Both the position numbers and the translations under genes were made by a program. The notes beneath the pieces are model-generated. The model was not told the origin of the DNA, made no database searches, and saw only the letters and a program-made list of their open reading frames with translations. 64,000 nucleotides of DNA from Orthonyx spaldingii. Lineage: Eukaryota; Chordata; Aves; Passeriformes; Orthonychidae. Where the stretch lies: NCBI GenBank assembly GCA_013397795.1, contig VZTJ01001778.1:62001-126000 (forward strand), read 5' to 3'. This document shows, piece after piece, positions 14,401-27,409 of the stretch. How positions within the stretch are numbered: the stretch's first letter is position 1; every line of letters begins with the position of its first letter.

Positions 14401-17315
14401 GGAAGTTCTGTTGGACCACCAGCCCCCTTTTGTTTAGAAGTACTGAATGCACATGATAATAACATCACAAAAAGTCTCATTAGCAAGCTGGAAAAAAATT
14501 AAATTTCCCTCTTATGATGATGAACAATATCCTGGCTCCTTTAATTTGCCGACACTTAATTATTTCCCTCCTTATTTCTTCCTCTTCTTCATATTTGCTA
14601 GTGTAATCTGGATTTTTTGTAGTCCATTAACAATAACAAGTTCATAGAGATTCTGCTCTTTCTTACTGAAATACGCCCAAAAGGCTTGCAAACAAAAACT
14701 CCCCTGGACTTTGGTTTGAGTCTTGAGTTTTCTCAACTCCACTATCAAGTGCAAACAATTCATCCATCATGGCCTGAATTGTGCATGGACAGATGAATGA
14801 GATTGCAAGAGTTCACAAGAGTAAGAGAGAAAGGCAAAACTGCTGACAGACAAACACTGGACAGTTTTTCCCCTGAAAGAGGGGGAAAGAAAAGGCAAGG
14901 GTAAATGCTATCCATCAGGCCTTCTCATTAATTCAGAGCTCTTCTTGTCACACAGTGGTTTCACCCATCTGAGTTAAGTGCACAAATTTAACTGTCCTCA
15001 AAACTCGTATGGCTATTGGCTTTGCTGTATCTGGGCTACTTACTACTGGTGATCTATGTCCCTTTACAAGATCCCTGAGAGGAGAAAGTGCTGTTATCCC
15101 CATTCTGAAAAAATAGGCATAAGCACCAACAATGCTGAGGGTGAATAGCGTTCTTTTTCTAGATCCAGAGGAGCCATAGCACCTCAATCCCCATCCTGGG
15201 TAAAAGTGAAATAGACAGGTTGTAAGCATACTTGAAATTCCCATATGAAACCAGAGAGTAGATCAAGGTATTAAATTGATTATCAATTGAATAAATTCAA
15301 TTCGGGTCTCAGGGTAGCTCCATCTGGCCAGCCAGTCTTGTCTCCTTGAGCTCAAAAACTGGTTTGATTATACTGCAAAATCTGCCAGGGAAACCCATCA
15401 TTCTATTTGCAGTATCCACAGAGTGGATGGGATGCGTTCGACTAAATAAACTTTCACAATCATTTAAACTCAAACAACTCTTTCACAAAGGTGAGACCGT
15501 ATTCAGAGTCCATCCCAATAAAATTCAGCCCCAAACAGTGGATCCAGGGATCATTCATATTATTGTCAGTAATATCTCTTTTAGGCTTTAGATGAAATTG
15601 TCTCATCTGAACAACTGCACTGACATTCCAGAAGCCTGTGAACAAGATTATTTTATGCAGTTCAATAGCAAACAGTGCAGCACAGTGGGTGCCATGGGAG
15701 AGGCAATCCCAGTTCACAACACACCTAAGGTTACACACATGTATAGAACTGTTGAAATTTGTGGCTTTATCTGAGTGTTTATATATTTAACTTTCAAGTG
15801 GGTGCGGGCCAGAGCAAGAACAAACAGTGAAATCTTGGTGTGTTGCAATCCCCAAAGGTCCCACTGAAGTCAGTGCTGTAAAGATGCCATCTGTGGCAGC
15901 AAGAATTACACCTGGCAATTCCTGCAGACTTGGGGTGCTCTCCTTAGTGCTGCTATTCTGGTCTGTGCCAGTGGTACTGAGCACATGCTTTTGTTTCATT
16001 ACTTACCTTCTTTTTCTATTTTTTCACCCCAACAAAAGAACACATCTGAGACACACAATTTGCATTATTGCACACCCAGGGGTTTTCTGGAGTTCTGAAG
16101 AAAGTCATGCAATTATATTAAAAAACACTTACATTAGGCACCTTAGGTTTGCCATGAGATTCTAGAATGTATGTGAATAGTTACAGTGACTCAGATGCTC
16201 ACTGTTACCTTGCTATGCCAGGTCCTAGAAGATGGGAGAGCTCCCAGAACGTGTGCAATGATGCCATCTGTCTGCCTGCCGATAGCTGACAAACACCTTA
16301 AGTGCTACATCCATTTTAACAGACAGGGGAGAGAAGAACTTTTCTAAAACATCTCACCTAGCATGGCAGGAACTGCTAGAGAGTATACCAGGTCCATCAA
16401 GGCCAAGAGAAACCCTTCAGCATACAGGGATCTTTTCTATTTATTCCCTGCATAATAATTTTTTTGATGTCACAGATTCAATTTCGGAATCTAGTGAAGC
16501 TCCAACATCAGCTGGGCAAGGCACTCTTGAATCTTAAGACTCAACAGTCTCAAAAACCATGTCATGGTGCCCTTGTTAATAAAACACAATTTTGCAAGCC
16601 CACTAGATATCAGTGTGCCAAAAGCATTCAGATGGCTTGTCCACAGCCTGGTGAACAGACACAGTAACAAGGGGCCATGTCTGGGTAGCCCATATTTTGC
16701 ATTCAGGGACATCCCTACAGATATTTGGCTTAAACTTCATTCCAGGCACTGACTGCATAGCCAAGGAAAACACAGCTTCAGAGAGCTATTGTTCCTTGTT
16801 CACTTGATTTATTTCAAAGCATGCATACATGCATACAAAACTCAGCAGATAGCTCCAACCATATATCTGTTCATCTGTGGTCAAGCAAAAAAAAGACAAG
16901 ACTCCTACTGTGCAGAAGGCATAGACAAGTATCACATGACATTTTTCCACTGGAGCAACCGTCATCATCTACCACAAGCAAAAAATACACTTAAAATTAT
17001 GATGCCAAAAGCATCACACAAATGCAACTTTCTAAGTAGCCAAATGCCACATAATCTTCTAAACTTAAACATTTTCTAATAAGGAAGAAAAAACTATTCC
17101 ATTGTCTGTCTCAATCATTGACTTCAAAAGAATATAGTCCAGGAATGAAAATTCAGCAGCAGCCACTAATGATTCACAGCAGCTAACCTGTCAAAACCTA
17201 AAGCCCTGGGCTTCGGTGCTTGTAATTTTCTACCAATTCCTGCTTTTGAATTAAAAAAATATTTTCCATGGTGTGCAGAGGATGTACAATGTCAAGGCCC
17301 AGATACAAGCATACA
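5406..17315. other. Intergenic sequence without recognisable gene
   Basis: No coding region or complete repeat that I can identify. It holds a 23-bp direct duplication at 9795-9840, short poly-A and poly-T runs, and an unassigned GC-richer stretch at about 12000-12320. The longest ORF (13900-14283, plus, 127 codons) has no recognisable domain and a composition like surrounding non-coding DNA. Confidence 0.6.
9795..9840. repeat. 23-bp tandem duplication
   Basis: Two adjacent copies (9795-9817 and 9818-9840) of a C-rich unit, CCCCAGCCCTCCCTTTACCT followed by GCT, differing by one T/C change. This points to a recent duplication. Confidence 0.95.
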
Positions 17316-17540
17316 ATCATAGAACAGATTGGGCTGGAAGGGACCTTAAAGATCATCGACTTCCAAATCCTCTTCCAAGGCAGGGACACTTTCTGCTAGA
17401 CTAGGTCACTCAAAGCCCCATCCAACCTGGCCCTGAATACTTCCAGGGATGGGGCACCTCACAGTCATTCCTGCCACGTGGCTTTTCAACAATCATTTCA
17501 TCTCTAATTTGTTCCCGTCCACAGAGGAATAGGAATCCTC
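17316..17540 (-). mobile_element. CR1 LINE 3' end (short, antisense)
   Basis: The reverse complement of a CR1 terminus: ATCATAGAACAGATTGGGCT, GGAAGGGACCTTAAAGATCA, then CCCCATCCAACCTGGCCCTG and CTTCCAGGGATGGGGCACCT. It is a heavily 5'-truncated copy of about 220 bp. The upper boundary is uncertain. Confidence 0.93.
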
Positions 17541-19749
17541 AGAGCAGCACAAACAACCTTACACAGCACTAGGAGATGTGTGAAATAGTAAATGCAAGGT
17601 GAGTAGTGCTAACAGTGCTAAACATGTTTAAAAAATGCATCTATAACTCATGTGGAAGCACCATCCCAGTACAGGATGAGTTGTCCTCCCTGTTCCCATT
17701 GCTTTTCTCTGGGAGCCAGGGGTCTTGGGGTGAACACAACAGAGCCTCTCACAGTCTGCATTGTTCAATCCATTTCTCTTCTCTGGATTTACTCCCTCCT
17801 TAATCTGCTGATACCTCTTTTGACACAGAGTAGCATTTCACTTCAAACCCCTTCTCAGTGCTTCAGTCGCCAAAGCATGGTGGTGTATCAACATCAATCA
17901 ATGGAGATAAGCCGAGAGTTGTTAAGAGCTACAGCTTACATCTGTACTCTCAATAATTCAACAATTTACACATAAACAATAGCCACATTTCCTAGTTTTA
18001 TGTTTTCATAAGTTAATGAAAAGAGATAGGTTTCCCATGAGAGGTGCTGAAGCTCCACACAGCATTATTTACTCTTCTTTCAAAAGCATAATTGTCGCCA
18101 ACGGAAATTACTCAGAATGCAGTAAAACATGTTTTTCTAACAAAATGAAGTCCAAATCCTGCTTCCTGGACCAACATGAACTTTCCAATAGAGGACAATA
18201 AAGCTACCTCTCAGACCAGGAAAAACATTATTTGGGCCTTTTTCTGAACCATCCAAGAGCGGTAAATAAATATATAGAGACAACATTTCACCTCATTATG
18301 CTTTGGTTTATGGGGAACTGGGGTGGGGCATGCACAGGAAGATTCTTTAATGATCACAGGTTGATACTGAACTGACCATGCTGAAAGGCTTTTTCTGGTT
18401 CACTAATCCCAATCAAGTAGTAGTGTTAGAAATACCTTTCAACAAAAACACCCAAATCTTTGTCAGTGCTTTCAAAATATTAACTATAGATCAAATTAGC
18501 TTAGCTATAACTTAAAAAAAAAAACAACAAAAAAAAAAACAAAATTAAAAAGACTTTTTTTTTCCCTGTATGTTTTTAAAGATGTACAAAGAGGGGTTTT
18601 TGTGGGTCATACAGGCAAAAGGGAATTTTTATTTCTAATCTGTCTGCTTCTATACTGTGGAGATGTTTTCCTTGTATCATTTCAGGTCTGCACTAGTTTT
18701 GTACTGCAGGGTCTGAGTGGGATTGATCTGTTTCTTTGTTAAGTGACAAAACTGTAATGGCTTTTCAGTTCCTCCATAAGAAGGAAAGTACTTCAATAAT
18801 GTATTCCTTAGTGTATACTTTCAATGCCATGAATTTCTGCCAGCAAAATTTTTCTGTTGTCATCATAAACTATGTTTACCTTAGATGAGTTCGGCATTCT
18901 GGTTAGAGACAAGTCTTTTCTAATGAGACTATGAGGCAACTAAAACTTTTCTTAGGAATGAATGGCTGCACTGTTTTTAAACAGAAATTGATTTCTCTTT
19001 AAATGGGCTCTTTGTAAAGCATCTTCCCATATTATGATTGTAGATATTTGATTCCAGCAAGCAATAAAACCTAAGTATGTTTAGTTCTTTCCATGTATCT
19101 TCAAAAAAAGACGAAGTTTTATGTTACTCATTTTTAAAATTTAAAATCTTAAGAAACAACCAAAATTGTAGGCAATCCCCAGCAGTAATGAGGACCAACA
19201 TGGAGGACCAGGGACAACTGTTTCTTTCCCCTGGACAAACATTACTTTTCTTGTTTAAAAGTCAGAAAACAATAGCCAGATATGGTTGCTGGATATTTCA
19301 TAGACAATTATTATTCTTCTTCAGAAAAGAACCCCAACAACATATTAAACAAACACATCTCAATAAAAAGTGTTTCACACCAAGATCATTGCCTGATGTC
19401 CCAGACTCACAGGCACCAAAGCCCACTGCCACCAGCAGTCCTAGGAAGGCAGAGCAAACAGAACTTTTGCACCACAATAAAAGCTGATGACTAAACAAAA
19501 CTGTGTGTGATTTTTCACAGGCCAATGAAGTCTTTTACACAGATGTCAACTCTGAGCTGGGTTTCTACCCATTAAACTGTTTGACTTGTGTTTTAAAAAT
19601 ATGCACCTAGATGTAGACAGATGCAACATCAGGGACAGGTGACTCTACTTAAATAAATACCCACAAGCATTTCTGAAATTATTAGCTTTTGAAAATTCCA
19701 GAGAAAATCCACTTCTCCAAAAGTTATGGTCTCTACTAGACTCACAGTT

Positions 19750-20135
19750 ACTAAGTCTGTTCAGCCAGCAATCCTGGTGGCAAACAAATTCTTGCTCTCT
19801 GCAGGCAACTTGCAGTGAGTCCTGATGGGGTTTTTTGTTACCACAAAGCATTTTTGGCACAATGGGTAAAGTTCTTTAAGCATCAACAAGGAGTGCCATG
19901 TGTGCAAGTTTTCCAAGGATTTTGTGCTGAATGTAGGCCGAAATGGTGGTGCAGAGTCCTCCAGCCATGTACATGTACTGTATGGCAGCACCCTGGCCCA
20001 GACAGCATCCCAGCTACACTTGATAGGCTCCAAGTCTGTCATGGCCCTGACCACTTTAATAAGCGGCTCAGCTGTTCTTCCTTTGCCATGGAACCTTTTG
20101 CAGTTTAGAAATTCAAACAAAACAATAAATAAAAA
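19750..20135. other. Unassigned GC-richer block with overlapping open frames and A-rich end
   Basis: The block is richer in G and C than its AT-rich flanks and stays open in three frames at once: minus 19761-20120 (119 codons), plus 19815-20108 (97) and plus 19900-20160 (86). The plus-strand end is followed by AAACAAAACAATAAATAAAA, which contains AATAAA and an A-rich tail. This would fit an old retrocopy or a repeat fragment, but I recognise no protein family in any frame. Overlapping open frames in GC-rich DNA can also arise by chance. Confidence 0.3.
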
Positions 20136-23100
20136 GAAAAACAGTAATTGTTCACCTTAGAGTAACTGTGGAACTCCAAGATGAGCTGTTAACTTAGGCT
20201 CTAACTTTGAGGGCTTATTCAGTTCAGGTAAGTAAGATTGGGGTGCTTTTGCACTGCCCAAAGGAGTGTCCTGCTCTATAAGAATACCTTACCTACTCCT
20301 ATTCCTTCCAGAGTCAAGAAGCCCAGAAGTACAAGGATTTAACACCAGGAAAAAGAGTTACTAATCCATGCAAACAAAGCTGCTGAAAAAGACTGTTTGC
20401 TGTAGGTTGAGCAGCCCTTTCTGTATTCCTTCAGCAGTTACCCACATGGATCCCACCTACCAGTTTATTGCAACACCTAATTCAAAGCACTTGCAGGTTC
20501 CTTAAACACGATCTTCTGAAATGGGCGTCCAAGCGAGAAGACCAGACCACACGTGAAATATTAAAAATATGGACTAAAACCCACACAGGTGCTTTAGATA
20601 TTTCAGAAATTCAACTGTTTTCCAAACCAATCAACTGATTTTCTACAAAGGGTACAACACTTTTAATATGTTTGTTTTGCCTGATGAGTTTGATTTGCCA
20701 TGATGTTCTGAAAATCTAGAAAACACCAGTTTCAGAGTCATCCAACCTCCAAAATGGGGCTCCTCATCTTTAATTTGATGCCTTCCTGTGCCATGGCCTC
20801 TTACTGCTGGTATGTCTTCAGATGGACAGATTTTAGGTCTTGGGTGCTGACAGGAAGAGCAGGTGGTTGAAGAAAGCCTATCCCCTTATTTGAAAAACAT
20901 TTTGAAGAACTTCCCTTTTATTAGAGAGATTATTTAAAATATAGAGCTAGGTAAACATTTAAAAGATATGATATGTAGAACATTTAAATAATCTTGACAA
21001 CATCATGATCAGAAGAAAGTTCACATAAATGAGAAGAAATGTACTAATTAGTGAATACAACTGAGCTATAAATGCTAAGACATGCTGCTACCACAGTTGC
21101 AATGAATGGCAACATGATCTAATTTAAGAATAAAACCAGCATGAGTCTTTCAGGTTTGAGGTCCCAGGTGAGAGTTTGACTATCTTCTATGATGAATAGC
21201 TTGTAACAAGTCCAGTAATTGTGTTTAAATAATTTTCGGACAATGAGCTTGGGGGTTTCGAATGTTCTCTATTTTACTGCCAAGACTTACTAAACATGTT
21301 AGAAGAATACAGAGGTAGTCAGATAAAAATGAGGACAAATTTAAAACAATAAGAGTGAATAAATAGGATCTACTTACTAAAAGAAAAGATATCCAAATTT
21401 ACAGAATGCGTCAAAAAAATCAAATCATTTACTCCTTGAATGAGAATTTTACTGTCTCATTGGTGCTAACCTTTCAATGCCCAGTTAGCCATTACTTCAT
21501 CAAAATTGCAAGTAGGAGAATTACTGGTGTGTTCAGACTGTCTTGAGATTTCCTAGTATTTTCTCATTAATGTTGATATGCCATTAGAACATTCTGCACT
21601 TGAATTAGTGACTCATGATATTAGACATAGCCCTAAGGCAATCAAGAGTCACAAATATCTCACACCACACTTCAGTAGCAATGCCCTGTAAAATATACTT
21701 TGCATCTGAAATTCATCACTTCCTCAGCAATCTCATAAAAATGGTAACTTCAGAGATGCCTGCAGCAATGCAGGCAGAACACAAGCCCTTCTTCCACAAG
21801 CAACTTTCCAGTGCTGTTATTAGCATTCATTGAGTGGTGGAGTTAGCTGGTAGGGAGCAAAGCTCTGACTGTCATCTTGTCATGTTGCATCAGGCACGGC
21901 TGATATAAGCTGGTGAATAATGTAGGATAAAGTGAGAACTTCTGCAGATAATGGTAAAACATCAAAAGGACAATAAGGTCATTACTGAGTGACACTCATT
22001 TCATAGTGTGTTTTACTTAATAACACTGACAGTGAATAGTTATTTTAAATGCAATAAAAGTAATTGTTTCTCGGTGGCAAGTGAATATGAGGCATTAGTG
22101 GAATTCAGGCTTATGAAAAAGGAACCAAACAACCAAGTTTAAGGCACCTTTGATGGAAAACACAAAATGAAAAAATACCTTTGATAGAGGAAGAAGAATG
22201 TAAAGATATCTACAGTTCCACATGACACTAATAAGTATTGAGCACTATAATCAATATGGAAAGGAGATAAGAAAATGTTATCTATATATCTGCCAGTTGC
22301 ACACCTTTCCCCAGGCTCTCCTAGTTTTTGTTTATATGGAAATATGATTTTTCCTTCAGTGCTCATTCCATTAGTGTTATTAACAGTAGTGTTGATCTGT
22401 AATCATTGCACGCATTCACCCAACTGCAAAGCACCCACTCTGTGCACACACAGAGGCTTCCTCATAGAGCACCAAATCTGATAAGGAAATAAGAGATCCT
22501 GAAATTGTCAGAGCCTTAGGAAGAAAGTTCAAAGTAATCTAGGAGCCGTGTGTTGTGCAGGAGAAGTAGAAGAACAGATAAATAACTCTAATTACAAAAT
22601 GGAGATTATCTTTAAATGTTACTATTTGAATGGGTAATTAACTGAGACAGTGGTTGCAAATACATAATCTGAAGTGTTCTTACCTTTCATATTTAAGTAA
22701 GGTTAATATCCATAAGGAAGAAATGTCCTCAAAGCATGTTTACCATATTAACCCAGTCTTCCCCATATAATGTGAAGTTCTTCTTCTGGCTTAACCCTTC
22801 AGGCAGTAGATTTCCTACAGTAATTTTGTTTGATGGTTTGGTGCTGCATAAGCTTCAGCAAGATTAATCTGACTCCAAAGCAGGCAATGCTCTCTTGGTA
22901 CTCATTTGCACTGAGTTTTGTAGTGAAGAAATAAAGTTATGCTGCATACCTTACTTGAACATTAGCCTTCCATCAGTCATTTGACAAAACACTGGAAATA
23001 AACTTTGGTTAAGAAATTTCAAAAAAGTTTGTGAACGCAACTGCCATAGGTGGGCATGACCCAGTATTTGGATTTTTTCCCAAGTGCACATTTTAATAAA

Positions 23101-24466
23101 GACCTATAAAACTGACTGATAGGACATTGCCTTTTTGATGTTAGTAGGATAGCTAGACTGGAAACTGCACATCTCATCTCATCAGTCCAGGGGAACTAAC
23201 CACGTCTTCAGACCTGCCCCTTATCAGTGGGCTATTTTCTTATTCTGTACTTTTCAGAATTACAGTTCTGTTTAAGTCAACATGACATGAAACATTCCAG
23301 AAATTTGACTGTATCTTCAGACCCACACTTGGTTACTGCTGCTCACACTAGTAATGAGAGCACTAGGTACATCATACCTGAGATGTACCAAAGACAAATC
23401 CATTCTTTCCTGGAAACTTTCCCACCCACTCCACACTTCTGAGAAACACAGTCATCAGCAGATGCAGAGAGCTTGCTGCCCACCTTGAGTTCACAGCTGG
23501 GGACTAACTGGCATAAACATAATCAGAAGATATTGCCACTCCATTTGGCAGTAAAAGCTAAGAAAGAGCATTCCTCCCCCAGACATTCAAACTGCTCCAT
23601 ATGCTCTTTCATGGTAAACTGGGTGGCTGCAAACTCCCAGCTATACACCAGCCAGAGAGTAGCTGAGCAGGGAAGCAGTCATAACATGCTTTGGCTTCCA
23701 GCTGCTCCCCTACAGCCTGACATTTCTTAAGTAGGTGTACATTTTGTGAAATAATACCCTTAGGCGCTCGGCAGAGAAGGAGGCTGTTTTCCAGAGCAAC
23801 CACCACCAGTCCTCGTACACGCCACAAAATTGCTGTAATCCTCACTGTTTTAAACGACTGCCTCAGACTTAGCAAAAACACTTTGGTCAAATTAAACATG
23901 AAGATCTTAAACATACCTGCTGGGAGATTGGAGATGTGAGATATGAGATACAGCAAGCAGGAAAGCAGAAAGGAGGGACCTTTGAAAATTACATTATATT
24001 TTGTACCTAAAACATATTTCTGAAAACAAAATAAGGAAGAAATATTTCATGTAATGATGAGACAACAAGAAATTAGAATAAAGGCATCACATAGGAAGGT
24101 GACAGGAAAAAATATAGGAGGAAGGAAAATGAGGAAAACAGTGAGAACTCAGACTGGAAGCAACAGTCAGAGATTTTGATTCCAGAGGAAACATTCATGG
24201 TCAGGCTAGAGCAGAAATAGGTTCAAAATGTATCCAGGACATGTTCACCCCCAATGATCAAAACCACCCTAGCTTTCCTTCCAACAGTTTCTAATGCCAG
24301 TACACAGAGCCTTACCCCTGTACAACGCTTCCACAGCTACCTGCATCTTAACCACTAGACTGTCTGAGACCTTTCCTTTGATGATTTAGAGGGTATGGCT
24401 ATGAATTAAGGCTGCACTTTTTACCAGTAGTCAGGTGTTAACTGACACAGTGACTTTTGAGGTGCT

Positions 24467-24488
24467 TGTGTGTGTGTGTGTGTGTGTG
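24467..24488. repeat. (TG)11 microsatellite
   Basis: Eleven uninterrupted TG units followed by TATGTG. Candidate polymorphic marker. Confidence 0.97.
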
Positions 24489-27349
24489 TATGTGAAATGG
24501 GGAGGAATAATGAGGGAAAGTACAGCCACAGGATCTTGCTCTGGGCTGCCTTTTCTGAGCCCGTTTCTATTACAGTTTCCAGACTAAGAACTCACTGTTT
24601 GTTCGTGGTCTGTGGAAACCTAACTTGTGAAAGACTTTTTGGCTCTCCTCCTCATTTCCACTTGCTAAATTGCCATAAAAAGCAGTCATGTTATGCAGGG
24701 ATTTTCACCTTTGGCATTTCTGAGATGTCTAGCCTTCTTGTTTTTCACATTCCTGCCCTGTGTCAGCAAGTGGTGTGGCTTCAGGAAACAATCTGTGTAG
24801 TCATGATTAGCAGAGAAAAAGTCCTGTGGAGCTGTGAATTGTGAGGCCAAGAAGCAAGTGTGATCCACTTGATGGTTTGAAAAAGTCCAGGAGAAAAGGG
24901 AATTAAAAGAAAATCCTGATTTCTCAACCATACTGGTGTGTGTCACTGGTGCTGGCACAGAGAGATTTAAACCCTTCACAGCCCCCTGCTCTGGCCCCAG
25001 CCTCAGAATCTTCTTTACCTCCAAATTCACAACTAACCCTCATTGGTAGTGGCTTCTGATTCAGAGGTCCACTAAATCTCCTCACAAGAACAGGAGGCAC
25101 AAAAGCTATGATTGCACACCAGGGGAAACCACATCTTGTAACCACTGTTCACAAATAGCTTCATTGCTTAATTTAGAAAATAAATAAATCTTTCCAGAAT
25201 TGTCAATGGGTATAACTCTCACATAAGGAGGAAACAACAGATCGACAAAGTGCAGACACGGGAGATGCACTTAGAGGGAAGTTGCAAGTTCAGCTGCAGT
25301 GGAGGTAAATGGGGTGACAGGACAAGAGGTCTAAGGCAGAAAGGAAGCTTCCTCAAGGTAAAGAGGATGTTTTTACAGTAGATTTTGCTTTTTATTCAAA
25401 ACAGGTTTGTTTTGTGCATGCGTTATTCGTAGACCAACACAACATTCCACTGCCCTGTCAGACTTCTAAATGTCATCTTTTACTGTAAATGGAGTGTCCC
25501 CTCACCCACCTTCAGATCAAGCACAAGTGGATTCCATCGTTCTGCGCTGATACTAATGGTATATATTGTAAAAGCTGAGTCTATGCACTAAATTCATGTG
25601 CTACATACTGTCTCTCTGTCTCGCAATGGAGTCTAGCCCAAGCAATGTCAAAATGAAACACTGCATTTCTCCAGTGCCCTACTCAGCCTCGCTCTTGCTT
25701 TTCTCAAGAAATGTCAATTTCTTTCCTTCACTTAGACTTCATTCTTGAACCTTCTTAGTGACAGCCAAAAAAAGGCAGGGAGGGGAATGAAATAAAATCA
25801 GCCAGGCCACTGTTACTTTGACTGAGTTAACTATAACTACTAGCGAGTACAAAAAACTTTCGGAAACCATCACCACAAGAAATGCACTTAAACTAAAAGT
25901 ATTGTAGTACAGTTTGACTGGGTCTTGATCACTGGGTTTCAAACAAAAATTTCTTTTACTGTTTGTTTTCAAGAAAAGGCCAATAGAAAGTCAACTGTGA
26001 TGTATAAACTCTAAGTGATCTTGTGATTTCTTACCAAAACAGTCTCATGCCCTCTGTTTTACTCAGACGAGAAGAATTCAAATTGAAACCCACAGTTACT
26101 ATATCTAATTATGAGGTTCAGCATTGCAGAACACGTTTCACAGAATGGCTTCATTTCTACTTCTGTAGATGACTTGACACAAAAGAAAGTGCTAAGAAGG
26201 TGTCCAAAAATTAATGCTGAGCAACTGAGGGGGCTGGAGATACTATATGAAGAAGATCAGGGCTAAAGACACTATGCAGTTACTGTAAATTATTTAAAAT
26301 GGAGCAGATTAAATCAGGTACTTGTGTCAACCTGATTTAGTTTCTCATGGGCACTTGCACATCCATACTGCTACTGTACTTCTCCACTAAAAACCAGGCA
26401 CTTACGTGCTATACTTCTCCTTCTGATTGCCTGGCTCTTGCTTCAGTTACTGGACTTTCCAAATCACAGTCATCCTTTTTTAAGAATGTAATGGGGTTTT
26501 TAAAAAGGATGTTTTACACAAATCCACACAGACATAGTAGCATTAGTACATTATTTTCATTGAGACAACGCCAAGCTCTAAGTACTTTGAATGGCACTTT
26601 AAGTACATAGATGCATACTAAAAGACACTTCCAGAAATAAACTGAAAAAATTAAAATAATTTCTGACTATGCTTAAAGGAAACTCATTTCCAAGCAGTAA
26701 AAATTGATAGTCAGTCAAATCTTGTTATTCAGTTATGGCACGTGAGATTTATGTTTTGATGTCCATTAGTTCTGTAATTGTTTCCCCTCCAAGCATTCAT
26801 TTGTGGAGATTTGGTAGCTCTCTGGGGCTGTTATTAATTACTCTAAAATAATTTCTCCTGAAAAATTTGCTAGTGTTCTTAATAAGTGGCAAGTCTGAAT
26901 GCTTACCTGCATGATTCATGAACATCAACCGCTAATAACAGCTTCTCACTAAAAATACTTAAAGTTCACTGCAGTAATTACAGCCGTTAATGTAGAACCT
27001 TTCATATAACTGTCTTTATATAAAGGTCTCAGTTTCATACAGAAGTCAGCAGTGGCAGAAAGTGCTCCCTTTTCAGGAGGGTACTGATCATGATTTCAGG
27101 TGAACTACTACACAAGAGGTTATCTACACAAGAAATGGAAGGAATGGATTGGATGGAAACCCAGTTCACCTTATCCTGAGTTGGAATTAGTTACACCTGC
27201 CTTCATACAACCTATTCTTAGAGACTTCATTGATTAAGACTGCCTAGGGAAGTCATGGCAAGGCTTCATTGTATTTGTTATCACAAGGATTTTTCATGTG
27301 TTTAATCCAAATCCTCAATGGTCCAGCTGCATAGTATATTCCTATGTCC

Positions 27350-27409
27350 TTGCAAGATCCGTTACTATTCTTTTATTTCTTTGCAAGATCCATTACTATT
27401 CTTTTTTTG
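27350..27409. repeat. 31-bp tandem duplication
   Basis: Two adjacent copies of TTGCAAGATCC(G/A)TTACT-type sequence, at 27350-27380 and 27381-27409, with few differences. Confidence 0.93.

Noticed and set aside
25300..25360. Weak CR1-like phrase (GGTGACAGGACAAGAGG)
   Set aside because: Too short and without flanking CR1 landmarks to support an element.
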